Below are positions 1 to 8,232 of a DNA stretch of 64,000 bases, piece by piece. Source of the DNA: Erythrobacter sp. SG61-1L (lineage in GTDB: Bacteria; Pseudomonadota; Alphaproteobacteria; Sphingomonadales; Sphingomonadaceae); assembly GCF_001305965.1 (NCBI RefSeq), contig NZ_JXQC01000003.1:2380861-2444860 (forward strand). The letters are read 5' to 3'. The stretch's first letter is position 1. Every line of letters starts with the position of its first letter. A program made the position numbers and the translations under genes. The notes below the pieces were generated by a model. That model had not been told where the DNA came from. It saw only the letters and a program-made list of their open reading frames with translations, and ran no database searches.

Positions 1-926
1 ATCCGCACCGCGCCGGTGGGGCGCACGGCAGAGAGGACCGGCACATCGCTCATCTCCTCCCACAGGGCATAGACGTCGATATCCGTCTCCGCCTCGATGG
101 CAGTGGCCTGCAGATGCTTGATCGCGTTGATGGAGCCGGAAACGCCCAGCACAGTGGCGACGGCATTGCGGAAGGCCCCTTCGGTCAGGATCGTACGCGG
201 GCGCAGGTCTTCGTGCACCATCTCCACGATGCGACGGGCAGCCGCGCGGGCGCCTTCCTTCATCTTGGGCGAATTGGCCCGCACCGGGGCACTGCCCGGC
301 AGGCTCATGCCCAAAGCCTCGACCACGGAATGCATCGTGTTGGCCGTGGCCATGCCGGCACAGACGCCGGGGCCGCGAATGGCATTCTCGGCCATGTCGG
401 CCACCGGGAATTTGGGCTTTGCGCCGAAACGTTCGCCCACCGAGCCGGACCAGACATCTTCCACGTCGACCGGCTCGCCATCGATCTCGCCTGCCTGCTG
501 GTAACCGCCGATCACCAGGATCGTCGGGATATTAAGCCGCGCGGCGGCCATCAGATGGCCCGGCGGGGTCTTGTCGCAACTGGTCAGGCAGATCATGCCG
601 TCCAGCAGGGCGGCCTCCACCTGCACTTCGATGTCATTGGCAATGATGTCACGCCCGGCAAGGATATAGCTGCCGCCCTTGGCCGCGCCGGTGATGAAGT
701 CCGAAGGGGCGGCTGTGCGCACCTCGAAAGGCACCCCGCCGGCCTTGCGGATTTCTTCCTTCACGATGGCGGCAATGCCATCGAGATGGGCATAGCAGAT
801 CGCCAGTTCCGAGGAGGAATTCACCACCGCGATCTTGGGCTTCAGCATGTCTTCCGCGCTGAGGCCCAGCGCCTTCCAGTTGGCGCGGCGGCCGGGAGAA
901 TTCGCGGCGATGCTGCGAAGGGTCAT
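1..926 (-). CDS. IlvD/Edd family dehydratase (sugar-acid or dihydroxy-acid dehydratase), C-terminus cut by window edge
   Basis: The first 308 residues are present and the rest lies beyond base 1. Family members are Fe-S and Mg dependent dehydratases that convert 2,3-dihydroxy acids (branched-chain intermediates or aldonic acids) to 2-keto acids. The three cluster cysteines are visible: C44 (ELAICYAHLDG), C117 (TSCDKTPPG) and C189 (GVCAGMATANTM). Family motif LMAAARLN follows C117. The start is ATG at 926, just downstream of the MFS gene on the same strand (22 bp gap), so the two probably form an operon. Pairing with a carboxylate-type MFS carrier favours a catabolic sugar-acid dehydratase over biosynthetic IlvD. 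That is inference; the substrate cannot be read from sequence. Confidence 0.88.
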   Translation of the reverse strand, partial: MTLRSIAANSPGRRANWKALGLSAEDMLKPKIAVVNSSSELAICYAHLDGIAAIVKEEIRKAGGVPFEVRTAAPSDFITGAAKGGSYILAGRDIIANDIEVQVEAALLDGMICLTSCDKTPPGHLMAAARLNIPTILVIGGYQQAGEIDGEPVDVEDVWSGSVGERFGAKPKFPVADMAENAIRGPGVCAGMATANTMHSVVEALGMSLPGSAPVRANSPKMKEGARAAARRIVEMVHEDLRPRTILTEGAFRNAVATVLGVSGSINAIKHLQATAIEAETDIDVYALWEEMSDVPVLSAVRPTGAVR

Positions 927-948
927 GTCAGTGCTCCGGTCAATCGGG

Positions 949-2349
949 TCAGGCAGGTTCGGGTTCAGGGTCGGTGTGAACATGCGCCTGCGGCAATTTC
1001 CGGGCGAAGAACGCCAGCGCCACGATGCCCACCACCACGCCGGCCAGGCACAGGCCGGTAAACAGGTATCCGTCCAGCACGGCCTGACGGTCCGCGAGGA
1101 ACCAGGCCGCACCGATATTGGGCGCGGCCACCGCAGCGAACTTGGCCATGAAGCTGGCCATGCCGCCGCCGGTCGAACGGATCGCGCTGGGATAATAGAT
1201 GCTGGTGATGGAAATCACCGCCGCATGGCCAATGCCAATGGTGATCGAGCCGAGCAGAATCACCGGGATGAACAACGGCCCGCCATCAATGTGACCCGCG
1301 CCGATGAAGATGGCCAGCGGTACGCCCAGCAGGGGGGCGACGGCAATCCAGATCGGGCCGCGCTTTTCGGTGAAGCCCAGCAGGAACACCCCGCCAATGG
1401 CTCCGATGATACCGCCGATCGAACCGAGATTGGTTGCGGTGGGCAGATCGATCCCGAGTTTTTCGAGGAACAGGATGCCGAAGCTGGACTTCAGGTAGAT
1501 CGCGAAGGACGAGAAGAAATAGGTCGCCCAGATGATCGGGGTGATGAACAGCAGCGGCCCCTTGAACAGCGCGAAGAACTTGGTCCACGGCGCCTCGCCA
1601 GAGCTTTTCTTCTCGTCCGAAAGGATCAACGAAGTGATCTTGCGGCTTGCCAGCGCGGGATCGAAACGCTGCAACAACGGCAGGACTTTCTCCACCGGCC
1701 GCCCCCGCGCCACCATCCAGCGAGCGGATTCGGGCAGAGTGAACTGCAGGATGATCGCCAGCACGAAGGTGGCCGCACCGCAGAAGAAGAACACGCCTTC
1801 CCAGCCAAAATGCGGCGCGATCAGATTGGTGATCTGTCCGGCCGCTGCCCCGCCAAGGCTGAAACCCAGCATGATGATCGTGACCGAAGTGGCCCGCAGC
1901 GAGAACGGCATAGCCTCGATATTGAGTGACCACGCCGGGGCGAGCAGACCGCCAATCGCCAGGCCTCCAAGGAAGCGTAACGCGATCAGCATTTCAGGGC
2001 TGTTGGCATAACCGGTGATGAAGGTCAGCGCCGCGCCCAGCACTGTGCACAGCAAGATAACCGGGCGGCGGCCCATCACGTCAGCCACATAGGAACCGGC
2101 CAGCGAGCCGACCATCTGACCGGCAAAGGCCGCCGAGCTGACCAGGCCCATCATCGTGGTGGTCAGACCCATCTCGTCCCGCACATAAGGCAGGGTGAAG
2201 GTCATCAGCGAGAAGTCCAGCCCGTCAAAAAAAGTGACGAGGCAGGACAGGAAGATCAGCCATCTGTGAAAGGGGGTGATTTTCAGCCCGCCGAGGAAGC
2301 CGGCGACATCCAGAGTCGTCCCGCCTTCCGCTTGCGCCTGTCCGGCCAT
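949..2349 (-). CDS. MFS transporter, aromatic acid/H+ symporter-like
   Basis: This 466-residue protein has about 12 hydrophobic segments. The MFS signature is present in the loop between helices 2 and 3 (GSYVADVMGRRPVIL), and an acidic residue lies in TM1 (FFDGLDFSL), as in the AAHS group of aromatic or carboxylic acid:proton symporters. A long soluble loop around residues 210-250 separates the two six-helix halves. It is the upstream gene of a likely operon with the IlvD/Edd dehydratase, so it probably imports that enzyme's substrate or a related acid. A GAGAGGAAATC stretch precedes the ATG at 2349. The 106 bp upstream contain an imperfect dyad, GCTA-N13-TAGC, near 2380-2400 that could be an operator; this is weak evidence. 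Confidence 0.85.
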   Translation of the reverse strand: MAGQAQAEGGTTLDVAGFLGGLKITPFHRWLIFLSCLVTFFDGLDFSLMTFTLPYVRDEMGLTTTMMGLVSSAAFAGQMVGSLAGSYVADVMGRRPVILLCTVLGAALTFITGYANSPEMLIALRFLGGLAIGGLLAPAWSLNIEAMPFSLRATSVTIIMLGFSLGGAAAGQITNLIAPHFGWEGVFFFCGAATFVLAIILQFTLPESARWMVARGRPVEKVLPLLQRFDPALASRKITSLILSDEKKSSGEAPWTKFFALFKGPLLFITPIIWATYFFSSFAIYLKSSFGILFLEKLGIDLPTATNLGSIGGIIGAIGGVFLLGFTEKRGPIWIAVAPLLGVPLAIFIGAGHIDGGPLFIPVILLGSITIGIGHAAVISITSIYYPSAIRSTGGGMASFMAKFAAVAAPNIGAAWFLADRQAVLDGYLFTGLCLAGVVVGIVALAFFARKLPQAHVHTDPEPEPA

Positions 2350-2455
2350 TCGTGATTTCCTCTCCAGTTCCCGACACCGCTGCTAACTGGTATTCCGCTA
2401 GCCTGCTATCTTTTTTCCGGTGTCTTCTTAATCTTGTTATCCCACTCAGGGCACC

Positions 2456-3268
2456 TCACGGATCATCGAATCTGGGTGCCCTGCCCTGTAGCTGGCTCAT
2501 AACAGCCTCAAGCTGGTTCTTCGAATAGATCAGTTCGTGCTGCGCGCGCGATTCTTCGAGCAGGATTTCAGCGACCGAAAGATCGTGGCTGATATTGGCA
2601 AGATGCTTGGCCTTGCGAATCGCGTGAGGGTTCTTGGCGGCGATCTCATGGGCGATGGCCGTTGCCCGTGCCACCGGATCGGCATCGAGAAGCGTCACCA
2701 GACCCACTGCCTGCGCTTCCTCGCCGCCAAGCTCGCGGGCGGTGTAGATCAGTTCGCGCAGCACATCCTCGCGCACCAGCCCCCGCCACAGGGCAAAGCC
2801 GGCCATGTCTGGCACGATCCCCCACTTCATTTCCATGATCGAAAGGCGCGCATCGGGCGCAGCGACGCGGAAATCGGCCCCGCTGGCGATCTGCAATCCA
2901 CCACCCAGGCACGGCCCGGCAATCGCGGCAATCACCGGCACCGGCAATTGGCGCCATTGCAGGGTGACATGCTGATAGATGTTGGCGACGCCATGCGTGC
3001 GCTCTGTAATATCCGGCGCTTCCGGCCCCGGCCATCCGGCAAAGCTCGCCAGATCGAGTCCGGCGCAAAACCCCCTGCCCTCCCCCGCCAATACGACGGC
3101 GCGAAGGCCCGGCATGCGGGAGAGAATCTCGCTTGCCTCCACCAGCGCCTCGAACATCGGCCGATCTAACGCATTGAGCTTATCAGGCCGGGCAAGCCGG
3201 ACCTGCGCCACTCCGCCCTCTTCAAGGGCGATAGTGACACGGCCAGCCTCCCCGACCGACTGGATCAT
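2456..3268 (-). CDS. Enoyl-CoA hydratase/isomerase (crotonase) family protein
   Basis: Crotonase fold enzyme of about 270 residues acting on acyl-CoA thioesters. Visible motifs are the N-terminal RPDKLNALD strand-turn, the first oxyanion-hole segment (GEGRGFCAGLDL) and the second (GPCLGGGLQIASGADFRV). The C-terminal helical part is intact. I chose the ATG at 3268. An in-frame TTG at 3316 would add 16 unconserved residues. It lies 61 bp downstream of the alaC-like gene on the same strand, so co-transcription is possible. The catalytic Glu pair of true hydratases is not obvious: a Met/Glu-rich LSIMEMKWG segment occupies the usual region. Substrate and exact reaction are therefore uncertain. Confidence 0.85.
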   Translation of the reverse strand: MIQSVGEAGRVTIALEEGGVAQVRLARPDKLNALDRPMFEALVEASEILSRMPGLRAVVLAGEGRGFCAGLDLASFAGWPGPEAPDITERTHGVANIYQHVTLQWRQLPVPVIAAIAGPCLGGGLQIASGADFRVAAPDARLSIMEMKWGIVPDMAGFALWRGLVREDVLRELIYTARELGGEEAQAVGLVTLLDADPVARATAIAHEIAAKNPHAIRKAKHLANISHDLSVAEILLEESRAQHELIYSKNQLEAVMSQLQGRAPRFDDP

Positions 3269-3329
3269 CCTGCGGCCCTGCAAGGCCGGCTGCCCCTGCG
3301 GGGCATCGACTGGCAAGGCCGGAACATGG

Positions 3330-4529
3330 TCATGCAGCGCTGGAATTCACGCCCATGGAGGCGAGATAGCGCTTCACGTTGCGGGCTGCCTGACGCAGCC
3401 GCTGTTCGTTCTCCACCATGGCGATGCGGACATAGCCTTCGCCGTCCTCGCCATAGCCCACGCCCGGCGCCACGGCGACGTCGGCATGGGTGAGGAGCTG
3501 CTTGGAGAATTCCAGGCTGCCCATTTCCTTGAGCGCCGGCGGAAGCGGCGCCCAGGCGAACATGGATGCCTTGGGCGCGGGAATGTCCCACCCGGCGCGG
3601 CCGAAGCTCTCCACCAGCACGTCGCGGCGCTTGTGATACAGCTCGCGGTTCTGCTGGACGATGTCCTGCGGACCGTTCAGCGCGGCGCAGGCCGCCGCCT
3701 GTATCGGCGTGAAGGCGCCGTAATCGAGATAGGACTTCACACGGGTCAGCGCCGAGATGAGCTTCTGGTTGCCGACCGCGAAGCCGATCCGCCAGCCGGC
3801 CATCGAGAAGGTCTTGCTGAGCGAAGTGAATTCCACCGCAACGTCCTTCGCACCCTTTACCTGCAGGATCGAGGGGGTCGGGTTGCCGTCGTAATAGAGT
3901 TCGGAATAGGCAAGGTCGGAAAGAACCCAGACCTTGTTTTCCTTCGCCCAGGCGACCAGCCGTTCATAGAACGCCAGATCCACCGTTTCGGCCGTCGGGT
4001 TGGAGGGATAGCCCACCACAAGCACACTGGGGCGCGGCACGGTGAAGGCCATCGCCCGGTCCAGCGCGCGCCAGTAATTCTCGTCCGGCGTGGTCGGCAC
4101 GGAGCGGATGGTGGCCCCGGCGATGATGAAGCCGAACATGTGAATCGGGTAGCTGGGGTTGGGCGCCAGCACCACATCGCCCGGCGCGGTGATCGCGGTG
4201 GCGAGGCTGGCAAGCCCTTCCTTAGAACCCATCGTCACCACCACTTCGGTTTCGGGATCGAGATCCACGCCGAAACGGCGGCCGTAATAATTCGCCTGTG
4301 CCTTGCGCAAGCCCGGGATGCCCTTGGACTGCGAATAGCCATGGGCGCTGGGCTTCTGGGCAACTTCGCACAGCTTGTCGATCACATGCTGCGGCGGCGG
4401 CAGGTCCGGATTGCCCATCCCGAGGTCAATGATGTCGCGCCCCGCCGCTCGTGCTGCTGCGCGCATGCCGTTGACTTCGGCGATGACATAGGGCGGCAGT
4501 CGCTTGATGCGGTAGAATTCGTCTTCCAT
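3330..4529 (-). CDS. alaC: Class I/II PLP-dependent aminotransferase, AlaC-like (glutamate-pyruvate type)
   Basis: 399 residues, the usual length for AlaC. The enzyme transfers an amino group between glutamate/2-oxoglutarate and alanine/pyruvate using PLP. The Schiff-base lysine is K239 in SLSKTFSMAGWRIGF. PLP contacts N177 (GYPSNPTA) and D205 (LSDLAYSELYYD) are present. The N-terminal RIKRLPPYV and GMGNPDLPPP segments and KASMFAWAPLP near the C-terminus match E. coli AlaC closely. Many relatives are labelled LL-diaminopimelate or aspartate aminotransferase, so substrate choice is less sure than family. The start is ATG at 4529. It diverges from phaC across 154 bp. Confidence 0.88.
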   Translation of the reverse strand: MEDEFYRIKRLPPYVIAEVNGMRAAARAAGRDIIDLGMGNPDLPPPQHVIDKLCEVAQKPSAHGYSQSKGIPGLRKAQANYYGRRFGVDLDPETEVVVTMGSKEGLASLATAITAPGDVVLAPNPSYPIHMFGFIIAGATIRSVPTTPDENYWRALDRAMAFTVPRPSVLVVGYPSNPTAETVDLAFYERLVAWAKENKVWVLSDLAYSELYYDGNPTPSILQVKGAKDVAVEFTSLSKTFSMAGWRIGFAVGNQKLISALTRVKSYLDYGAFTPIQAAACAALNGPQDIVQQNRELYHKRRDVLVESFGRAGWDIPAPKASMFAWAPLPPALKEMGSLEFSKQLLTHADVAVAPGVGYGEDGEGYVRIAMVENEQRLRQAARNVKRYLASMGVNSSAA

Positions 4530-4554
4530 GACCTCAATTCAATCCAAAAAATTA

Positions 4555-4574
4555 GCGCGGCGAAATTGCCGCGC
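4555..4574. other. Inverted repeat in the alaC-phaC divergent intergenic region
   Basis: A perfect 7-bp dyad GCGCGGC / GCCGCGC is separated by 6 bases. A 10-bp palindrome CACAATTGTG follows immediately. Both lie between the divergent starts of the aminotransferase and phaC, so they could be regulator sites. No -35/-10 pair is clear there. Function is unknown. Confidence 0.35.
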
Positions 4575-4683
4575 GCACAATTGTGGAGGAATCGTGCGCG
4601 TCGCGCAATTGATGTGTTCGCAATCGGTGTTGCGACGCGCTTTTGGGGTCACATTCCCGGCAATTGCGGTTATGCAGTAAGTC

Positions 4684-6591
4684 ATGGCCAGCCGCAGCAC
4701 GTCCGACGACGATTCCGCCCGCCTCTATACCGAAATGCTCAAGGCCCAGGGGGAAGCCGCCCGGGCCATGTTCGGCCACTTCCTTTCCGATGCGGACCAG
4801 AAGCTGCCTGTCGGCGAAGAGATCGAACAATGGGCGCAGACCATGGGCGGGGCCGCCGCCGAATGGCAGGAGATGTGGCAAAGGTTCCAGCAGCAACAGG
4901 CCCTGCCCGAACATCTGCCCGCAATCATGGCCAATCCCGGCCAGTGGTGGGAAGCGATGGAAGAATTCTATCGCCAGGTGCCGATCGCCAATCCCGAGAA
5001 GCAGCAGGCCATGTGGCGCGAGGGGATGGAACTATGGGAGGAAGTGCTGGGCCAGTACGGCATCGGCCCGAAAGCAAAAGAAGCCGGAGACGGAGATGGC
5101 AATCGCGAGCCGTTGCTGCCGCTGCATGACCGGCGCTTTGCAGATCCCAAATGGCGTGAACAGCCCGTCTTCGCGCTGATCCACCAGAGCTATCTGATGT
5201 TCGCCCGCCAGATGATGGCGCTGGTGGATGAGGCAGAGGGGTTGAAACCGCAGGAGCGCGACCAGCTTCGCTTTGCGACGCGCACCATGGTGGACGCCCT
5301 GTGCCCGGCCAATTTCCCGATGATCAATCCTGTCGTGCTGGAACGCACGATGGAAAAGCAGGGGGAGAATCTCGTCAAGGGGATGAGCCGGATGGCTTCC
5401 GACCTCGAGCGGGGCCAGCTGACCCACACAGATTCCGGCGCTTTCAGGCTGGGTGAGAATGTGGCCGTCACGCCCGGCAAGGTGGTGCATGAAACGCGGC
5501 TCTACCAGTTGATCCAGTACTCGCCATCAACCGAAGACGTGCTGGAAACGCCGCTGGTGATCTTCCCGCCATGGATCAACCGCTTCTACATCTTGGACCT
5601 CAACCCGAAGAAGAGCTTCGTAAAATGGGCCGTGGATCAGGGCCTCACCACCTTCATGGTGAGCTGGAAATCCGCGGATGAAAGCCTGGCCGACGTGACC
5701 TGGGACGATTACGTGCGCGCCCAGATCGATGCGATCGACCATATCCGCGCGCGGCTGAAAGTGCCCAGTGTCCATACGATCGGCTATTGCGTGGCGGGCA
5801 CCACGCTTGCCGCCACGCTGGCGATCCTTGCCCGGCGCGGTGAAGCCGCCAAGGTCAAGAGTGCCACCTTCTTCACCGCGCAGGTCGATTTCGAACGCGC
5901 AGGCGAACTGAAAGTGTTCATCGACGATGCCCAACTGGAGATGATCCGGCAGGCTAGCCAGAAAGGCTTCCTCGACGGGCGCTACATGGCGGCGACCTTC
6001 AACCTCCTGCGTGGGCCGGAGCTGATCTGGAACTACGTGGTCAACAACTACCTGCTGGGCGAGGATTACCCCGCCTTCGACCTGCTCTATTGGAACGGCG
6101 ACGTTACCAACCTGCCGTCGAAATGGCACGTGGCCTATCTGCAGGATCTCTATCGCGACAATCTGCTGGTAGTGCCCGACAGGCTGAGCGCCGACGGCAC
6201 CCCGATCGACCTTACCCGGATCGAGACGCCGGCCTATATCCAGGCCGGCCGCGAGGATCACATCGCCCCGGCCGAAAGCGTGTTCCGCATGACGTGGTTC
6301 CTCAAGGGGCCGGTGCGCTTCGTGCTGGCTGGCAGCGGGCATATCGCCGGTGTGGTGAACCCGCCCGATGCGCGCAAATATCAGTTCTGGACCAATGAAG
6401 GCAGCTTCGCCGATCTGGAAACTTTCCGCGAAGGCGCAACCGAACATCCCGGCAGCTGGTGGCCGGACTGGCTCGCTTGGCTGGAAGGGCAGGACAACGC
6501 CCGCGTGCCTGCCAAGGGCAAGCGCAAGCCGGGATCAAAGGGCGACACAGTGATCGAAGACGCGCCTGGCCGTTATGTCACGATGCGGTAG
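4684..6591 (+). CDS. phaC: Class I poly(3-hydroxyalkanoate) synthase
   Basis: A 635-residue cytoplasmic, granule-bound polymerase joining (R)-3-hydroxyacyl-CoA units into PHA. Length fits class I synthases. An N-terminal PhaC_N region (about 90-290) precedes an alpha/beta-hydrolase domain. The catalytic triad is visible: C369 in the modified lipase box TIGYCVAGTTLA, D525 in AGREDHIAP and H553 in GSGHIAGVVNPP. Conserved FPPWINRFYILDL and FMVSWKS motifs are intact. A poor ribosome site (GTAAG) precedes the ATG. A phasin gene follows on the same strand behind its own promoter. No phaA, phaB or phaR is in the window. Confidence 0.97.
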   Translation: MASRSTSDDDSARLYTEMLKAQGEAARAMFGHFLSDADQKLPVGEEIEQWAQTMGGAAAEWQEMWQRFQQQQALPEHLPAIMANPGQWWEAMEEFYRQVPIANPEKQQAMWREGMELWEEVLGQYGIGPKAKEAGDGDGNREPLLPLHDRRFADPKWREQPVFALIHQSYLMFARQMMALVDEAEGLKPQERDQLRFATRTMVDALCPANFPMINPVVLERTMEKQGENLVKGMSRMASDLERGQLTHTDSGAFRLGENVAVTPGKVVHETRLYQLIQYSPSTEDVLETPLVIFPPWINRFYILDLNPKKSFVKWAVDQGLTTFMVSWKSADESLADVTWDDYVRAQIDAIDHIRARLKVPSVHTIGYCVAGTTLAATLAILARRGEAAKVKSATFFTAQVDFERAGELKVFIDDAQLEMIRQASQKGFLDGRYMAATFNLLRGPELIWNYVVNNYLLGEDYPAFDLLYWNGDVTNLPSKWHVAYLQDLYRDNLLVVPDRLSADGTPIDLTRIETPAYIQAGREDHIAPAESVFRMTWFLKGPVRFVLAGSGHIAGVVNPPDARKYQFWTNEGSFADLETFREGATEHPGSWWPDWLAWLEGQDNARVPAKGKRKPGSKGDTVIEDAPGRYVTMR

Positions 6592-6671
6592 CCTTCGCAG
6601 GGCATAGGCTGGCCCTGTACCGGGGCCGTGTGCCGTAACGTCAGCGCCCGGCACTCGGTCCGTTCCGGATA

Positions 6672-6686
6672 TTGTGCACTGCACAA
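6672..6686. promoter_or_regulatory. Operator 1 upstream of the phasin gene, PhaR-type TGC palindrome
   Basis: TTGTGCACTGCACAA is a perfect 15-bp palindrome around one central base. It lies immediately upstream of the -35 box of the phasin promoter. PhaR repressors of alphaproteobacterial PHA genes bind TGC-rich dyads of this type. Assignment to PhaR is inference, since phaR is not in the window. Confidence 0.7.
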
Positions 6687-6693
6687 AAAATCC

Positions 6694-6721
6694 TTGACTC
6701 TGGACGCACAACTCTTATTTT
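6694..6721 (+). promoter_or_regulatory. Sigma70-type promoter of the phasin gene
   Basis: TTGACT (-35) and TATTTT (-10) are separated by 16 bp, with transcription expected to start near 6728. The stretch is unusually AT-rich for this genome. It is flanked by two copies of the same operator, the downstream one overlapping the -10 edge and likely start point, which suits repression by steric block. Confidence 0.65.
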
Positions 6722-6733
6722 GTGCAGTGCAAC
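6719..6733. promoter_or_regulatory. Operator 2, second copy of the PhaR-type site overlapping the phasin transcription start
   Basis: TTGTGCAGTGCAACA shares the core TTGTGCAGTGCA with the reverse complement of operator 1. The two centres are 48 bp apart. It sits over the -10/+1 zone of the phasin promoter. Confidence 0.65.
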
Positions 6734-6772
6734 ATAAGGCCGAAAGGCCCCAAATGCAGGAACCAGGAAACC

Positions 6773-7600
6773 ATGGCTGACGAAGCCGACAAGGCAACCG
6801 AATCCGCCGAAAAGGCCTATGCCGCCGCAGCTGAAGCTACGCCGGCCAAAGCCGAACCGGTCAAGGCGCCCGAACCCGCCCCCGTGGCGGAAGCCAAGCC
6901 CGCTCCCGTAGCGGAAAAGGCGAAACCGGCGCCCGTGGCAAAGCCCGCACCCAAGGCCCCGGCGGCCAAGGCGAAGGCTCCCGCCGCGAAGGCCAAACCG
7001 GCTGCTGCGAAGGCCCCGGCCAAGGCCAAGGTTCCCGCGAAACCCAAACCGATGGCAGCACCGATTGCTGCCAAACCGGTGAAAGCCGCAACCGAGAAGG
7101 TGCTTCCGAAGAAAGCCCCCGCCCCGAAGAAGCCCGTAATCGAAGCGAAGGAAATTTTTATCATGGCGAAGACCACCGATTTCACCAAGCCCATGACCGA
7201 TGCGATGGGCGAAATGCAGACCCGCGCGAAGGCCGCCTATGAAAAGGGCACCGAGATGGCTGGCGAAATCAGCGATTTCACCAAGGGCAATGTCGAAGCT
7301 CTGGTCGAGAGCGGCAAGATCCTGTCCGAAGGCGTGCAGGAACTCGGCAAGACCTATGTCGACGAAGCCAAGTCGGCTTTCGAGACCATGACTGCCGACA
7401 TGAAGGAAATGGCTGCCGTGAAGTCGCCCACCGAGCTGTTCCAGCTCCAGGGCAAGCTGATGCGCCGCAATTTCGACTCCATGGTCGCCTTCGGCTCCAA
7501 GTCGAGCGAAGCGATGGTCAAGCTCGCCAATGAGAGCATGGCTCCGCTGTCCAGCCGCATGAGCATGGCGGCCGACAAGATTTCCAAGGCTGCTGCCTGA
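6773..7600 (+). CDS. Phasin family protein with long Ala/Lys/Pro-rich N-terminal extension
   Basis: 276 residues from the ATG at 6773, with AGGAAACC just upstream. Phasins coat PHA granules and control their size. Residues 1-130 are low complexity, built from KAPAPVAEAKPAP-like units rich in Ala, Lys and Pro, similar in style to histone-H1-like tails. Residues 131-276 form an amphipathic helical phasin_2 domain (MAKTTDFTKPMTDAMGEMQ... QGKLMRRNFDSMVAFGSKSS). Phasin domains alone are usually 100-150 residues. An in-frame ATG at 7163 (Met131), preceded by AAGGAAATTTTTATC, would give exactly the phasin domain. This may be a second translation start. Located after phaC and behind its own dual-operator promoter. 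Confidence 0.92.
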   Translation: MADEADKATESAEKAYAAAAEATPAKAEPVKAPEPAPVAEAKPAPVAEKAKPAPVAKPAPKAPAAKAKAPAAKAKPAAAKAPAKAKVPAKPKPMAAPIAAKPVKAATEKVLPKKAPAPKKPVIEAKEIFIMAKTTDFTKPMTDAMGEMQTRAKAAYEKGTEMAGEISDFTKGNVEALVESGKILSEGVQELGKTYVDEAKSAFETMTADMKEMAAVKSPTELFQLQGKLMRRNFDSMVAFGSKSSEAMVKLANESMAPLSSRMSMAADKISKAAA

Positions 7601-7660
7601 CGCGCAGCCTGAACCGATTTCGCCCCGCCGGATTCCTCTCCACCGGCGGTGCGGCGAGAG

Positions 7661-7702
7661 ACGAGCCGGTTGGCCCCTGTGCCGACCGGCTCGTTTACTT
7701 TT
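7661..7702 (+). terminator. Rho-independent-like terminator after the phasin gene
   Basis: A perfect 10-bp stem ACGAGCCGGT / ACCGGCTCGT (7661-7670 and 7685-7694) with a 14-base loop is followed by TTACTTTT. It lies 60 bases beyond the phasin stop. Confidence 0.7.
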
Positions 7703-7793
7703 GCGGCCCTGACAGGCACCTTCACGCCTTTCAGAGCACTTTTTGCGGCAGCGCATCTTGCAGCTTCGCCCGCCGATACGATATTCAGGCCCG

Positions 7794-8213
7794 ATGAAGC
7801 TTTCCGCCGCCCCTGAAGCGGACGCGATCAGCGTTGCGCAACTGCCCTTCCCGGCAGACCTGGCCCCCTATGCGGGCGAGGATGACAGTGCTGCGGACGA
7901 TGGCGGTACGGATGGCGCGGGTCAGGTCGGCCTTGCCACACGCACGCGCGCAAAGCCCAAGAAGCCCAGCCAGTACAAGGTGCTGATGCTGAATGACGAC
8001 TACACCCCGATGGAATTCGTGGTGATGGTGCTCAAGCGCTTCTTTCGCATGGATCTGGAACAGGCAACGCGGGTGATGCTTCACGTCCACCAGCGCGGCG
8101 TGGGCGTATGCGGCATCTTCCCCTATGAAGTGGCCGAAACCAAGGTCCACCAGGTGATGGATTTCGCGCGGGAAAATCAGCACCCGTTGCAATGCACGCT
8201 GGAAAAGGCCTGA
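7794..8213 (+). CDS. clpS: ATP-dependent Clp protease adaptor ClpS
   Basis: 139 residues from the ATG at 7794. ClpS binds N-end-rule substrates and delivers them to ClpAP. The conserved core starts near residue 60: [16 protein letters not shown] with the substrate-pocket Asp pair and Met, then [21 protein letters not shown], then the [10 protein letters not shown] tail. The acidic, disordered N-terminal 55 residues are longer than in E. coli ClpS but usual for alphaproteobacteria. No clpA is adjacent in this window. An upstream TTG at 7743 is in frame but less likely as start. Confidence 0.95.
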   Translation: MKLSAAPEADAISVAQLPFPADLAPYAGEDDSAADDGGTDGAGQVGLATRTRAKPKKPSQYKVLMLNDDYTPMEFVVMVLKRFFRMDLEQATRVMLHVHQRGVGVCGIFPYEVAETKVHQVMDFARENQHPLQCTLEKA

Positions 8214-8232
8214 ATTTCCGCCGGGGCCTGCG

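Noticed and set aside
2370-2410. GntR-type operator upstream of the MFS gene
   Set aside because: TGGTATTCC is only half of a TGGTATACCA-like site and the outer GCTA/TAGC dyad is short.
2979-5129. A 716-codon plus-strand frame over alaC and phaC
   Set aside because: It is opposite to alaC and in the wrong frame of phaC, with no coherent domain.
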